From NCBI GenBank assembly GCA_910584845.1, contig CAJUDH010000005.1:1-64000 (forward strand): DNA of 64,000 bases, read 5' to 3'. Source of the stretch: an uncultured Lachnospiraceae bacterium (GTDB taxonomy: Bacteria; Bacillota; Clostridia; Lachnospirales; Lachnospiraceae). Each line of letters opens with the position of its first letter. The first letter of the stretch is position 1. Positions 17,885 through 25,530 of the stretch are shown one piece after another. A model generated the notes under the pieces. It worked only from the letters and a program-made list of their open reading frames with translations. It did not search any database and was not told the DNA's origin. A program made the translations under genes and the position numbers.

Positions 17885-18772
17885 TTAAGAGAACTCTTTG
17901 TGGGCACAATACTGCAATACTGCTTCCAGCTGTGGCGAAACCCATTTATTCCGGTGGTACAGAAGCTGTTTCCACACCTGGATTTCAAAATCTTTTACTT
18001 TCAGGTACGCCATCCTCCCCGCATCCACTTCCTTCTTTGTCACGTAATCCGGCAAAAGGGAAACCCCGACCCCCTGCCCCACTAGGGTGCAGATCAAATC
18101 CGTACTCCCGACTTCCAGGATTGGCTGGACTTCCAACGACATTTCCGCCAATTTTTCATCCATCAGCCGGCGGTAGCTCATCCCCTTTTCCGTCAGGATA
18201 AAGGGGTAGCGGACCAGTTCCCGGACCGGGAGCGCCTCCCTGCAAAGCAACGGGGAACGGGCATCCGCCACAAAATTCACCTCTGCCTTCTCCTCCCGTA
18301 CAATCACATATTCGGCATTGTATATGTGGTTGTCCAACGTCAATATGGCATCCACCTCATTATGGTTGAGCAAGCGGAACATATCCTCTGTGCCGGCAGC
18401 CACAAGTTTTAAGGTAATGCCTGGGTTTTTCTCCCGAAAAGCAGAAAAATCTGCCCTTAACAGAGAATCACACAAGGAATCCGCCATCGCCAGGCGGACA
18501 TGGCCTGCCACCTTGGCCCCTTCCTCTATACTCTCCTTTAATTCTTGTGTGAGCTTGTTGATTTGATGGGCATAGGCCAGCACTTCGCGCCCTTTCCCCG
18601 TCAGCACTACCGTGTGGTTAATACGTTCAAAAAGCTGGGATTTCAATTCTGCCTCCAATTGTTTCACCTGAAACGATACCGTTGATTGGGAAAAACCCAA
18701 TTTTTGCGCCGCCCGGGTAAAACTGTTAAGCTCAGCCACATGGATAAAGGTATTTAAATTTTTAATATCCAT
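17885..18772 (-). CDS. LysR-family transcriptional regulator
   Basis: This 295-residue regulator starts at ATG 18772 (MDIKNLNTFIHVAELNSFTR) behind GGAAGG; the open frame continues 18 codons upstream. The winged-helix DNA-binding domain is residues 1-60 (AAQKLGFSQSTVSFQVKQLE). The LysR substrate domain starts near 90. It is transcribed divergently from the AGCS symporter gene and probably controls it. A T-N11-A dyad lies in its 5' region. Confidence 0.9.
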   Translation of the reverse strand: MDIKNLNTFIHVAELNSFTRAAQKLGFSQSTVSFQVKQLEAELKSQLFERINHTVVLTGKGREVLAYAHQINKLTQELKESIEEGAKVAGHVRLAMADSLCDSLLRADFSAFREKNPGITLKLVAAGTEDMFRLLNHNEVDAILTLDNHIYNAEYVIVREEKAEVNFVADARSPLLCREALPVRELVRYPFILTEKGMSYRRLMDEKLAEMSLEVQPILEVGSTDLICTLVGQGVGVSLLPDYVTKKEVDAGRMAYLKVKDFEIQVWKQLLYHRNKWVSPQLEAVLQYCAHKEFS

Positions 18773-18799
18773 CTTTTCGCCTTCCTGTACGCCATGCCT

Positions 18800-18814
18800 A
18801 TCGAATATTTCGAT
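18800..18814. promoter_or_regulatory. Candidate LysR-binding dyad
   Basis: ATCGAATATTTCGAT is a perfect dyad with the T-N11-A form of LysR boxes. It lies in the divergent region between the regulator and the symporter. A second palindrome, TAGTATATACTA, lies at 18855-18866 nearer the symporter. Confidence 0.5.
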
Positions 18815-18906
18815 TCCTATAATCATTACTATCCATTTTACAGATTTTTTATTCTAGTATATACTATATCTTAAAATAATACAAACAGAAATGGGGGCCT
18901 TTTGCC

Positions 18907-20325
18907 ATGGCTATTTACGAAACCATCCGCAATCTCATTATGGCGCTTTTTCATTCCACGTACCATATCCTGTGGGGCGACCTGATCCGGATCCCTCTAC
19001 CTGGAGGAAGCTTTCTCGGGCTTTCCCTGCTGATCCTGATCCTGATCCCTTCCGGGGTTTATTTCACCCTGCGCACCCGGTTCCTCCCTTTCCGGCTCTT
19101 CCCTGAAATGTTGAGGATTACCATAGAGAAAAAAAACGTTTCCCAAAAAGACGCCATCTCCGGCATGCAGGCCCTGTTCGTTTCCACAGCTACCCGTGTG
19201 GGGATGGGGAACCTGGTGGGGGTGGTGGCGGCCATCTCCGCCGGGGGCGCAGGCGCCGTCTTCTGGATGTGGGCCATCGCGTTGCTTAGCTCCTCCACTG
19301 CCTTTATTGAAGCGACCTTAGCACAGCTGCACAAGGAAAAAGACCCCCTCTACGGCGGATACCGGGGAGGCCCTGCCTACTATATCCACCGCTTGTTCAC
19401 ACAGAAAACCCCTTCCCGCAGGCATTCCCTGATTGCCGTGCTGTTTGCCCTGTCCGGCTTGGTTTGCTGGTGCGGCATCAGCCAGGTTATCGGAAACTCG
19501 GTCTCTTCAGCTTTTGAAAATGCCTTCCATATCCCCCCCATTGCCACTACTGCCGTTTTAGTGGCCGTCGCCGCGGTGATTGTCCTGCGCAAACATGCCA
19601 CGGTGCGGGTCCTGGACATTATGGTGCCGATCATGGCCGTTTGCTATTTTTTGATGACCCTGTTTATTATCCTGCAAAACCTGGGGCAGGTACCCGCTGT
19701 TTTTCAGCGGATTTTTGCCGAAGCTTTTGGCCTGCGCCAAGCCGTGGCCGGAGGCTTTGGGGCAGTCCTGATGAACGGCGCCAAAAGGGGGCTTTTTTCC
19801 AATGAAGCCGGATCCGGGTCCGCCCCCTGCGCCGCAGCGGCTGCCGATATCAGCCATCCGGCCAAAGAAGGGCTTTTACAGGCCCTGGGGGTTTTTATCG
19901 ACACCCTGGTGATCTGCAGCTGCTCTGCCATGATTATGCTGCTGGCACCGTCTTCCATCACCAATGGCCTAGAAGGCATGGACCTGCTCCAGGCTGCCAT
20001 GCGCTACCACTTGGGGGCTTTCGGCGTGGTTTTCATTGCCGCCATCCTTTGGCTGTTTAGCTTTTCCACCTTTATCGGCATCCTGTTTTATGCCCGTCCC
20101 AATGTAGCTTACCTTTTTGGTGACAACTGGCTTTCCCAAACCTTGTACAAGGCCCTGGCCCTGGTTATGGTTTTTATCGGAGGTTTGGCTGCCTATACTT
20201 TTGTATGGGACTTAGGCGATATTGGCGTGGGCCTGATGACCGTTTTTAACATGATTGCCCTCTTCCCCCTGGCCCCCCAGGCTATGAAAGCATTAAAAGA
20301 TTATGAAAACACCGTTAAGGGATAA
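18907..20325 (+). CDS. Sodium/amino-acid symporter, AGCS family (AlsT-like)
   Basis: This 472-residue membrane protein imports an amino acid such as alanine, glycine or glutamine with sodium. About ten hydrophobic segments are spread over the sequence. The family signature is LFSNEAGSGSAPCAAAAAD (about 297-315), with ATRVGMGNLVGV (about 96-107) near the N-terminus. A LysR regulator is divergent to it. A strong bidirectional terminator follows. Confidence 0.92.
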   Translation: MAIYETIRNLIMALFHSTYHILWGDLIRIPLPGGSFLGLSLLILILIPSGVYFTLRTRFLPFRLFPEMLRITIEKKNVSQKDAISGMQALFVSTATRVGMGNLVGVVAAISAGGAGAVFWMWAIALLSSSTAFIEATLAQLHKEKDPLYGGYRGGPAYYIHRLFTQKTPSRRHSLIAVLFALSGLVCWCGISQVIGNSVSSAFENAFHIPPIATTAVLVAVAAVIVLRKHATVRVLDIMVPIMAVCYFLMTLFIILQNLGQVPAVFQRIFAEAFGLRQAVAGGFGAVLMNGAKRGLFSNEAGSGSAPCAAAAADISHPAKEGLLQALGVFIDTLVICSCSAMIMLLAPSSITNGLEGMDLLQAAMRYHLGAFGVVFIAAILWLFSFSTFIGILFYARPNVAYLFGDNWLSQTLYKALALVMVFIGGLAAYTFVWDLGDIGVGLMTVFNMIALFPLAPQAMKALKDYENTVKG

Positions 20326-20356
20326 TGCCTGCTTTCCGTTTACAGGCAAAAAAGCA

Positions 20357-20408
20357 GGGCCATTGCCCTACAGATGGCGGCCCATCTGTTTTGCAATGGC
20401 CCTTTGAC
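20357..20408. terminator. Bidirectional terminator between symporter and cotJ operon
   Basis: A perfect 10-bp outer stem (20357-20366 with 20393-20402) encloses an inner CAGATGG/CCATCTG stem. T-rich flanks exist on both sides. It serves two converging operons. Confidence 0.75.
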
Positions 20409-20413
20409 ACATT

Positions 20414-21022
20414 TTATGCCTTGGCCTGTGGGTCAAAAGCTGGATTGAAAGCATAGAAATTGCGGCTGTCCAGATGGTCCTGGACGTCCCTTAAAGCTTC
20501 GCCAAACCGTTGGAAGTGGACGATTTCCCGCTCCCTTAAAAAGCGGATGGGGTCGCAGACCTCATGGTCTTTGACCATGCGCAGGATATTGTCATAGGTG
20601 CTCCGGGCTTTCTGTTCTGCCGCCAGGTTTTCAAACAAATCGGTTATGGGGTCGCCTTTGGACTGGAACTCGCAGGCATTAAAGGGGACGCCCCCCGCCG
20701 ACTGGGGCCAGATCCCTACCGTATGGTCAATATAGTATGGGCCAAAGCCAGACTCCTCAATCTGTTGGGGGGTCAGGTTCCGGGTGAGCTGATGGACGAT
20801 GGAGGCAATAATTTCCCAATGTCCCAGCTCCTCCGTGCCGATGTCGGTCAAGATTGCCTTCCCTTTTTTATACGGCATGGCGTACCTTTGGGACAGATAG
20901 CGCATAGCAGCGGCTGATTCGCCGTCAGGCCCGCCATACTGGCTGATAATATATTGCGCCAGCTTCGGATTTGTCTGTTGGATATTTACCGGATATTGCA
21001 GACGTTTTTCATATCTCCACAT
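20414..21022 (-). CDS. cotJC: Spore coat protein CotJC, manganese-catalase-like
   Basis: This 202-residue protein starts at MWRYEKRLQYPVNI (ATG 21022) behind AAGGGGG, directly after the CotJB stop. CotJC belongs to the di-manganese catalase fold; the metal-binding pattern is visible as GTEELGHWEII and later FLREREIVHFQRFGEAL. In Bacillus it is an early mother-cell coat protein. It ends the cotJA-cotJB-cotJC operon. Confidence 0.93.
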   Translation of the reverse strand: MWRYEKRLQYPVNIQQTNPKLAQYIISQYGGPDGESAAAMRYLSQRYAMPYKKGKAILTDIGTEELGHWEIIASIVHQLTRNLTPQQIEESGFGPYYIDHTVGIWPQSAGGVPFNACEFQSKGDPITDLFENLAAEQKARSTYDNILRMVKDHEVCDPIRFLREREIVHFQRFGEALRDVQDHLDSRNFYAFNPAFDPQAKA

Positions 21023-21024
21023 TC

Positions 21025-21276
21025 TTACATTCCCCCTTCCCAGGGCCACGGGTTATTGGCCCAGCTCCAGCTGCCCGCGTTTACTTGGCTGCTCATTAAC
21101 GGGCCATAAGACTGCTCATAGGCAGCGACTGCCTCCTGATTGGCCCTCTGGGCATACCGGTAGTATTCCATTGCCTGCGGGTCGGTGGGATGAGTGTCCA
21201 AGTACAAGGTGATTTCATCCAGGGCAAACCCGGTTTCATAAACTTTTTTCAATAACAGGTTTTCATTTTCACACAT
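21025..21276 (-). CDS. cotJB: Spore coat protein CotJB
   Basis: This 83-residue protein starts at MCENENLLLKKVYETGF (ATG 21276), overlapping closely with the end of CotJA. DEITLYLDTHPTDPQAMEYY is typical of CotJB. The end is rich in Trp, Asn and Gly. The frame is open 41 codons upstream, but that part lies inside cotJA. Confidence 0.9.
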   Translation of the reverse strand: MCENENLLLKKVYETGFALDEITLYLDTHPTDPQAMEYYRYAQRANQEAVAAYEQSYGPLMSSQVNAGSWSWANNPWPWEGGM

Positions 21277-21277
21277 G

Positions 21278-21739
21278 TCAGCGGCACCTCCCCATGGCAA
21301 ATGGCAAATCCAGGTCTGGAAAAATGGTTCCGCGGGAAAAGCCCTTGTCAATGGGGTAAGTCTGCCCCCATTTCTGCCAGGGCACATAGCCCATCCCAAT
21401 GGGCATCTGCCGGATGTCCCTGTCAGGATTTAAGCTTCCGGAAGCACCACAGCCGCAATTCCCCATACGGGAACCGGCACCAGCCACCGCAGATAAGGTT
21501 TGCGGCGCCGCGGACGGCTGGGCAGCCACGGTGGGCTGGACGGCCATGGAAGGCCGCACGGCCCCGGTTGATTGCGCCCCCATAGAAGGGCAGGCAGCCG
21601 TCATAGGCGGCGGGGGCATCATAGGGCGCAATGGCGGAGTGATGGTGCCCTCACAGCCGCAATTCGTATTTATACAGGGTGGCGCCTGCATCTGTGGCCT
21701 GCATGGGCAGCCGCACCGCTGATTGCTGGAATGGTTCAT
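21278..21739 (-). CDS. cotJA: CotJA-like spore coat protein with Pro/Ala/Cys-rich extension
   Basis: This is a 153-residue protein. The last 50 residues are the CotJA domain: MPIGMGYVPWQKWGQTY and GTIFPDLDLPFAMGRCR. The first 100 residues are an unusual low-complexity region rich in Pro, Met, Ala and Cys (RCGCPCRPQMQAPPC; PPPPMTAACPSM). Ordinary CotJA is about 80 residues, so this form is extended. The start follows AAAGGAG. The extension may crosslink through cysteines or bind other coat proteins; this is inference. Confidence 0.85.
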   Translation of the reverse strand: MNHSSNQRCGCPCRPQMQAPPCINTNCGCEGTITPPLRPMMPPPPMTAACPSMGAQSTGAVRPSMAVQPTVAAQPSAAPQTLSAVAGAGSRMGNCGCGASGSLNPDRDIRQMPIGMGYVPWQKWGQTYPIDKGFSRGTIFPDLDLPFAMGRCR

Positions 21740-21990
21740 ATAAGTGGCTCCTTTCCATGTTTGGAAGTTTCTAATTGTATATTATGTAAAGATCCCGGCA
21801 AGGTTCCCGGCAACCCCCTGTCCCCAACCCTCTTTCGCCTTCCCGGCCCAGCCTGGCTGCGCCTTTGCGTTTTTCCATGGCTTTTCCTAAAAAAGGCCCT
21901 GCCAGAACAGTCCGTTTTTCATGTTTGTCACACTTGTCTAACCGTCCACATAGTATACACTACAAACAAAACAAAAAGGAGCTTTCAATT

Positions 21991-22584
21991 ATGTGTGGAT
22001 GTAATGGAAATAGATGTGGAAACAATATTTTGGGGTGTGGGTGCTGCAAACGTGTCTGCAGGTGCAACTGTAATTGTAACTGCAATTGCTGCAACAGCGG
22101 CGTATGTGGGGCCACAAACGGCTGTGGCTGTAACAATGTCTGCGGGGCTGTTAACGGCTGCGGCTGCAGCAATGTCTGCGGAACCACGAACGGCTGCAGC
22201 AATGCCTGCGGAACCACGAACGGCTGCGGCTGCGGCAATGTCTGCGGGGCTACTAACGGCTGTGGCTGCGGCAATGTCTGCGGGGCTACTAACGGCTGTG
22301 GCTGCAGCAATGTCTGCGGGGCTGCTACCGGCGGCTCCAATACCGGCACATGTGGGGGCAGCACATCCTGTGGCTCCAACTCCTGTGATTGCCATTGCCA
22401 CTGCCATTGCGACAACGGCCCGGCATACCGGAAAGGGTTCCGTAACGGTTTTAACCAAGGATACCAGGATGGCTGTAATGCCTGCAGCGGAGGCGGTTTC
22501 CCTGTCCCATTGGCCGGCCCGGCTTCTGACGTCATCAGCGCCGGCGGATGCCAAAGCGTTGCTGCTTGCGATACTTGTGATTAA
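21991..22584 (+). CDS. Cysteine-rich 12-residue-repeat protein, function unknown
   Basis: This 197-residue protein starts at ATG 21991 (MCGCNGNRCG) behind AAGGAGC. It is mostly Cys, Gly, Asn, Ala and Thr. About seven repeats of 12 residues follow the pattern VCGATNGCGCGN (residues about 39-120), encoded by 36-bp DNA repeats. Further parts are CNCNCNCN, a His/Cys run CDCHCHCHCD, and AYRKGFRNGFNQGYQDG. No signal peptide or membrane segment is seen. It stands alone between convergent terminators, divergent from the cotJ operon. Metal binding or a disulfide-linked spore or cell-surface structure is plausible but not shown. Confidence 0.8.
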   Translation: MCGCNGNRCGNNILGCGCCKRVCRCNCNCNCNCCNSGVCGATNGCGCNNVCGAVNGCGCSNVCGTTNGCSNACGTTNGCGCGNVCGATNGCGCGNVCGATNGCGCSNVCGAATGGSNTGTCGGSTSCGSNSCDCHCHCHCDNGPAYRKGFRNGFNQGYQDGCNACSGGGFPVPLAGPASDVISAGGCQSVAACDTCD

Positions 22585-22603
22585 AAATAACACCATGCTA
22601 AAC

Positions 22604-22645
22604 AAACCAAACAGGCCCTGCTTGATTGCAGGGCCTGTTTGGTTT
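22604..22645 (+). terminator. Terminator of the Cys-rich gene
   Basis: A perfect 18-bp stem (22604-22621 with 22628-22645) has its 3' arm ending in GTTTGGTTT. It lies 20 bp past the stop codon. Confidence 0.8.
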
Positions 22646-22746
22646 CGCACAATTTAGGCCATACCTGTCCCGTAGGGCAAAATATCCAAAAACGTAGATT
22701 GAATTTTATGAATAATACCCATTGCTATCCCACACCGCTTATGATA

Positions 22747-22793
22747 TTGTATACATATAAGTTAATTGTATACAATTTAAGCTTATTGTATAC
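22747..22793 (+). promoter_or_regulatory. Triple TTGTATAC operator for the GntR regulator
   Basis: Three copies of TTGTATAC start at 22747, 22766 and 22786, spaced 19-20 bp, about two helical turns. The middle one is the palindrome ATTGTATACAAT. They lie just before the dehydrogenase gene. The downstream FadR-type regulator is the likely binder. Confidence 0.65.
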
Positions 22794-22827
22794 CAACCAA
22801 AACAATTAAGAAAAGGAGAAGAATACT

Positions 22828-23631
22828 ATGGATTACATCAAAAACTATTCCCTGGAAGGCAAAATTGCCTGGATCACCGGCGCATCTTACGGTATTGGCT
22901 TTGCCATCGCCAAAGCCATGGCCGGCGCCGGCGCTACTATTGTATTCAATGACATCAGGCAAGAGCTGGTGGAAAAGGGGCTGGATGCCTACAAGGCGGA
23001 AGGGATCCTTGCCCATGGCTATGTCTGTGACGTGACCAACGAAGAGGAAGTCAATGCCACAGTAGCCAAAATAGGACAGGAAGTAGGCGTAGTGGATATT
23101 CTGGTCAACAATGCCGGAATCATTAAAAGGGTCCCCATGATTGAAATGGCGGCAAAAGACTTCCGCCAGGTAATCGACGTGGATTTAAACGCCCCCTTCA
23201 TTGTTTCCAAAGCAGTCATCCCCAACATGATCAAAAAAGGCAGCGGCAAAATTATCAACATTTGTTCCATGATGTCAGAATTCGGGCGTGAAACCGTCTC
23301 TGCCTACGCCGCGGCCAAGGGCGGCTTAAAGATGCTCACCAGGAACATTGCCTCCGAATACGGCGAATATAACATCCAATGCAACGGCATCGGGCCCGGT
23401 TACATTGCCACCCCCCAGACGGCCCCGCTGCGCGAAACACAGCCGGACGGTTCCCGCCACCCGTTTGACCAGTTTATCGTTTCCAAGACACCCGCAGGGC
23501 GCTGGGGCGAAGCCTCTGACTTGGGCGGCCCGGCAGTATTTTTGGCCTCCCAGGCATCCGATTTTGTCAACGGCCAAATTTTATATGTAGACGGCGGCAT
23601 CCAGGCTTATATTGGAAAACAGCCCTCCTAA
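22828..23631 (+). CDS. Short-chain dehydrogenase, gluconate 5-dehydrogenase-like
   Basis: This 267-residue NAD(P)-dependent SDR has cofactor motif TGASYGIGFAIAKAM (about 18-32), NNAG (about 94-97), and catalytic Ser plus YxxxK in SAYAAAKGG (about 160). The N-terminus YSLEGKIAWITG and the overall pattern fit IdnO/KduD-type sugar-acid dehydrogenases. RBS AAAGGAGAAG precedes ATG 22828. It shares an operon with a GntR regulator and has operator repeats upstream, fitting induction by a sugar acid. Confidence 0.85.
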   Translation: MDYIKNYSLEGKIAWITGASYGIGFAIAKAMAGAGATIVFNDIRQELVEKGLDAYKAEGILAHGYVCDVTNEEEVNATVAKIGQEVGVVDILVNNAGIIKRVPMIEMAAKDFRQVIDVDLNAPFIVSKAVIPNMIKKGSGKIINICSMMSEFGRETVSAYAAAKGGLKMLTRNIASEYGEYNIQCNGIGPGYIATPQTAPLRETQPDGSRHPFDQFIVSKTPAGRWGEASDLGGPAVFLASQASDFVNGQILYVDGGIQAYIGKQPS

Positions 23632-23665
23632 AGGCATGACGCCCTTTGGCAAAGGGGAGATGGAA

Positions 23666-24349
23666 ATGAATGGAAAATGTTACAAAAACCGCGGGGATTA
23701 TGTGTTTGAAACCTTGAAAAAGGAAATGCTGGATTTGGAATTAAAGCCAGGCCAGCCCATCCGTGAAAACGAGATATGCACCCGTTTTGAAGTGTCCCGG
23801 ACCCCGGTCCGGGAAGCCCTGCGCAGGCTCCAAGAGCAGGGCTTTGTCCACACGGTGCCCTATTCCGGCACCTATGTGACGCGCCTGGACCTGGAAAATA
23901 TTAAACAGATGATTTATATGCGGGTTGCCGTAGAACGGATGGTCATGCGGGATTTCATGGAAATTGCCACACCGCTCCAAATCGAGGAAATCCGCCACCA
24001 GATCCGTATGCAAGAACTTCTGATCCAACAGCCGGGTTTTGAACCGGAACAATTCTACCGCATGGATGCCCAAATGCATGCTATTTGGTTTACAGCCACG
24101 GATAAAGGGAAATTATGGGAATTCATCCAGGCCCAGCAGCTCCACTACACCCGTTTCCGCATGCTGGATTTTGTGACAGAAACCGATTTCACCCGCATCG
24201 TCAAAGAACACTCAACCCTGTTGGAACAATTGGAAAAAAAAGAAGAACGGCAATTGGAAGAAGCGTTGAAGAAACATCTCTATATTAGCATGACCCGAAT
24301 GAAACATGCCATAGAGGTTGAATACAAAGACTATTTTTCCGGACCGTAA
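23666..24349 (+). CDS. GntR-family regulator, FadR/FCD subfamily
   Basis: This 227-residue regulator starts at ATG 23666 with GGGGAG 6 nt upstream; other in-frame ATGs overlap the SDR gene. The winged helix is residues 10-75 (ENEICTRFEVSRTPVREALRRL). The C-terminal FCD ligand domain starts near 85, with MYMRVAVERMVMR-like and RMDAQMHAIWF helices holding the metal-site Asp/His. It probably represses the upstream dehydrogenase gene. Confidence 0.88.
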   Translation: MNGKCYKNRGDYVFETLKKEMLDLELKPGQPIRENEICTRFEVSRTPVREALRRLQEQGFVHTVPYSGTYVTRLDLENIKQMIYMRVAVERMVMRDFMEIATPLQIEEIRHQIRMQELLIQQPGFEPEQFYRMDAQMHAIWFTATDKGKLWEFIQAQQLHYTRFRMLDFVTETDFTRIVKEHSTLLEQLEKKEERQLEEALKKHLYISMTRMKHAIEVEYKDYFSGP

Positions 24350-24429
24350 ACCTATTGGGCCCGGTTGCAGGGTGATTTTCTGCATGCGGCAAATGGCTCG
24401 CCCTGCCAGGGTTTATGTCTCAAAACATA

Positions 24430-24477
24430 GGTCCGGCGGGGCGCAACAATCAATCCCGCGCCCCGCCGGACCCTTTT
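24430..24477. terminator. Bidirectional terminator
   Basis: A 15-bp GC-rich perfect stem (24430-24444 with 24458-24472) is followed by CTTTT. It separates the converging gntR and hemerythrin genes. Confidence 0.75.
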
Positions 24478-24482
24478 AAAGT

Positions 24483-24881
24483 TCATGCCTGTTTCAAATA
24501 AGCGCTCAGCTTTTTGTCCTCAACCCGGATATGGTTAAGCAAAACGGCTATATGTTTGTTCAGTTTCCCCAAATCGCCCATGGAAGGCCCATTGGCGGGG
24601 ATAGCCGTTACGATGTCCCTCAATTCTTTTTTATAAGCCCCATGAAAAGCCTTATGGGCCGCCATGCCGGGATATTTCTTGCTTTGTTGAAGGCGCTCTT
24701 CATTGGCAAAATGATGATCCACATACTGCAGCAGAAATTGGACGGCCGGTTCCATAGATGCCCTCCCCTGCCCTTTGGAGCAGGAATCCAGCAATTGGTT
24801 GACTGCATTAAACAGCTCCCGGTGTTCCCTGTCAATGGTAGCGTTTCCCGTCTCCAGCTCTTTCGTCAATTCATACCTCAT
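24483..24881 (-). CDS. Bacteriohemerythrin
   Basis: This 132-residue single-domain hemerythrin binds a di-iron centre. The start is MRYELTKELETGN (ATG 24881) behind GGGAGG. The ligand pattern is visible: IDREHRELF (His), then VDHHFANEE (HxxxE), KAFHGAYKKEL, and HIRVEDKKL near the end (HxxxxD). Roles include oxygen sensing, storage or redox signalling. It is a single-gene unit. Confidence 0.9.
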   Translation of the reverse strand: MRYELTKELETGNATIDREHRELFNAVNQLLDSCSKGQGRASMEPAVQFLLQYVDHHFANEERLQQSKKYPGMAAHKAFHGAYKKELRDIVTAIPANGPSMGDLGKLNKHIAVLLNHIRVEDKKLSAYLKQA

Positions 24882-25013
24882 GTCCCTGTCCTCCCTTTTC
24901 CGAACTTTTATCAATTTGCCTGCCCGTTATAGCATCAAACATAACGGCGTAATGGTTCAAAACCAGCAGTTTATGACCTTGCCCCTATCGAAAGGCGCAA
25001 AAAAATACAAAAC

Positions 25014-25040
25014 AAAAAACCTTGACTCATCAAGGTTTTT
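25014..25040 (-). terminator. Terminator of the tRNA-Val/tRNA-Ala unit
   Basis: On the minus strand AAAAACCTTGA/TCAAGGTTTTT folds with a 4-nt loop and ends in TTTTTTG. It starts 4 bp past the tRNA-Ala 3' end. Confidence 0.8.
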
Positions 25041-25043
25041 ATA

Positions 25044-25116
25044 TGGAGACAACGGGATTCGAACCCGCGGTCTCTACGTTGCGAACGTAGCGCTTTCCCA
25101 GCTAAGCTATGTCCCC
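25044..25116 (-). tRNA. tRNA-Ala (CGC)
   Basis: A 73-nt cloverleaf on the minus strand has acceptor GGGGACA pairing with TGTCTCC. That includes the G3-U70 pair that marks alanine. The anticodon arm is CTACG/TTCGCAA/CGTAG, anticodon CGC, reading GCG. CCA is not encoded. Confidence 0.93.
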
Positions 25117-25171
25117 TGAAATAACGGATGGAAACCCCATCCTGCCCTGCCATGGGAAAAGGCAGAAAAAA

Positions 25172-25244
25172 TGGAGACAACAGGGCTCGAACCTGCGACC
25201 CCATGCGTGTGATGCATGTGCTCTCCCAGCTGAGCTATGCCTCC
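25172..25244 (-). tRNA. tRNA-Val (CAC)
   Basis: A 73-nt cloverleaf on the minus strand has acceptor GGAGGCA with TGTCTCC and anticodon arm CATGC/ATCACAC/GCATG, anticodon CAC, reading GTG. It lies 55 bp before tRNA-Ala and is probably co-transcribed with it. Confidence 0.93.
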
Positions 25245-25389
25245 ATCGACTATTCTACCACTTTTTCCAAAAATTGCAACACTTTTTTCAATATTATTTT
25301 AATTTTTTCAAAAGGCCGCTTATCAAGAATGTAAAAGGGCCTCCTCATAGCCTGGCCCCTTATCATAAGGCTGCCTTTTTGATACAGGA

Positions 25390-25488
25390 AAGGGCGCCGC
25401 AACCCTTAGGGGTTCCACAATAATAAGCGGTAATTTCCTCGATGCCTGTCCTATATATTGTGGAACCTGCCCTTATTGCAGCGCCCTT
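25390..25488. repeat. Long interrupted inverted repeat of unknown role
   Basis: A 12-bp perfect pair (25411-25422 with 25456-25467, GGTTCCACAATA) lies within an outer pair AAGGGCGC/GCGCCCTT (25390-25397 with 25481-25488). The whole 99 bp can fold as one long hairpin. It lies between tRNA-Val and spoIIQ and is not followed by a clear T-tract. It may be a structured RNA or a small inverted-repeat element. Confidence 0.5.
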
Positions 25489-25530
25489 GCCCTAAAACGT
25501 CCGGCGCATGATTTGCGCCATAAATTTTGA

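Noticed and set aside
21572..22657. Long Ala-rich open frames on both strands over the Cys-rich gene (21572-22657 plus; 21960-22535 and 21985-22650 minus)
   Set aside because: They arise from the 36-bp repeats read in other frames, lack ribosome sites, and the Cys-rich frame has a good one.
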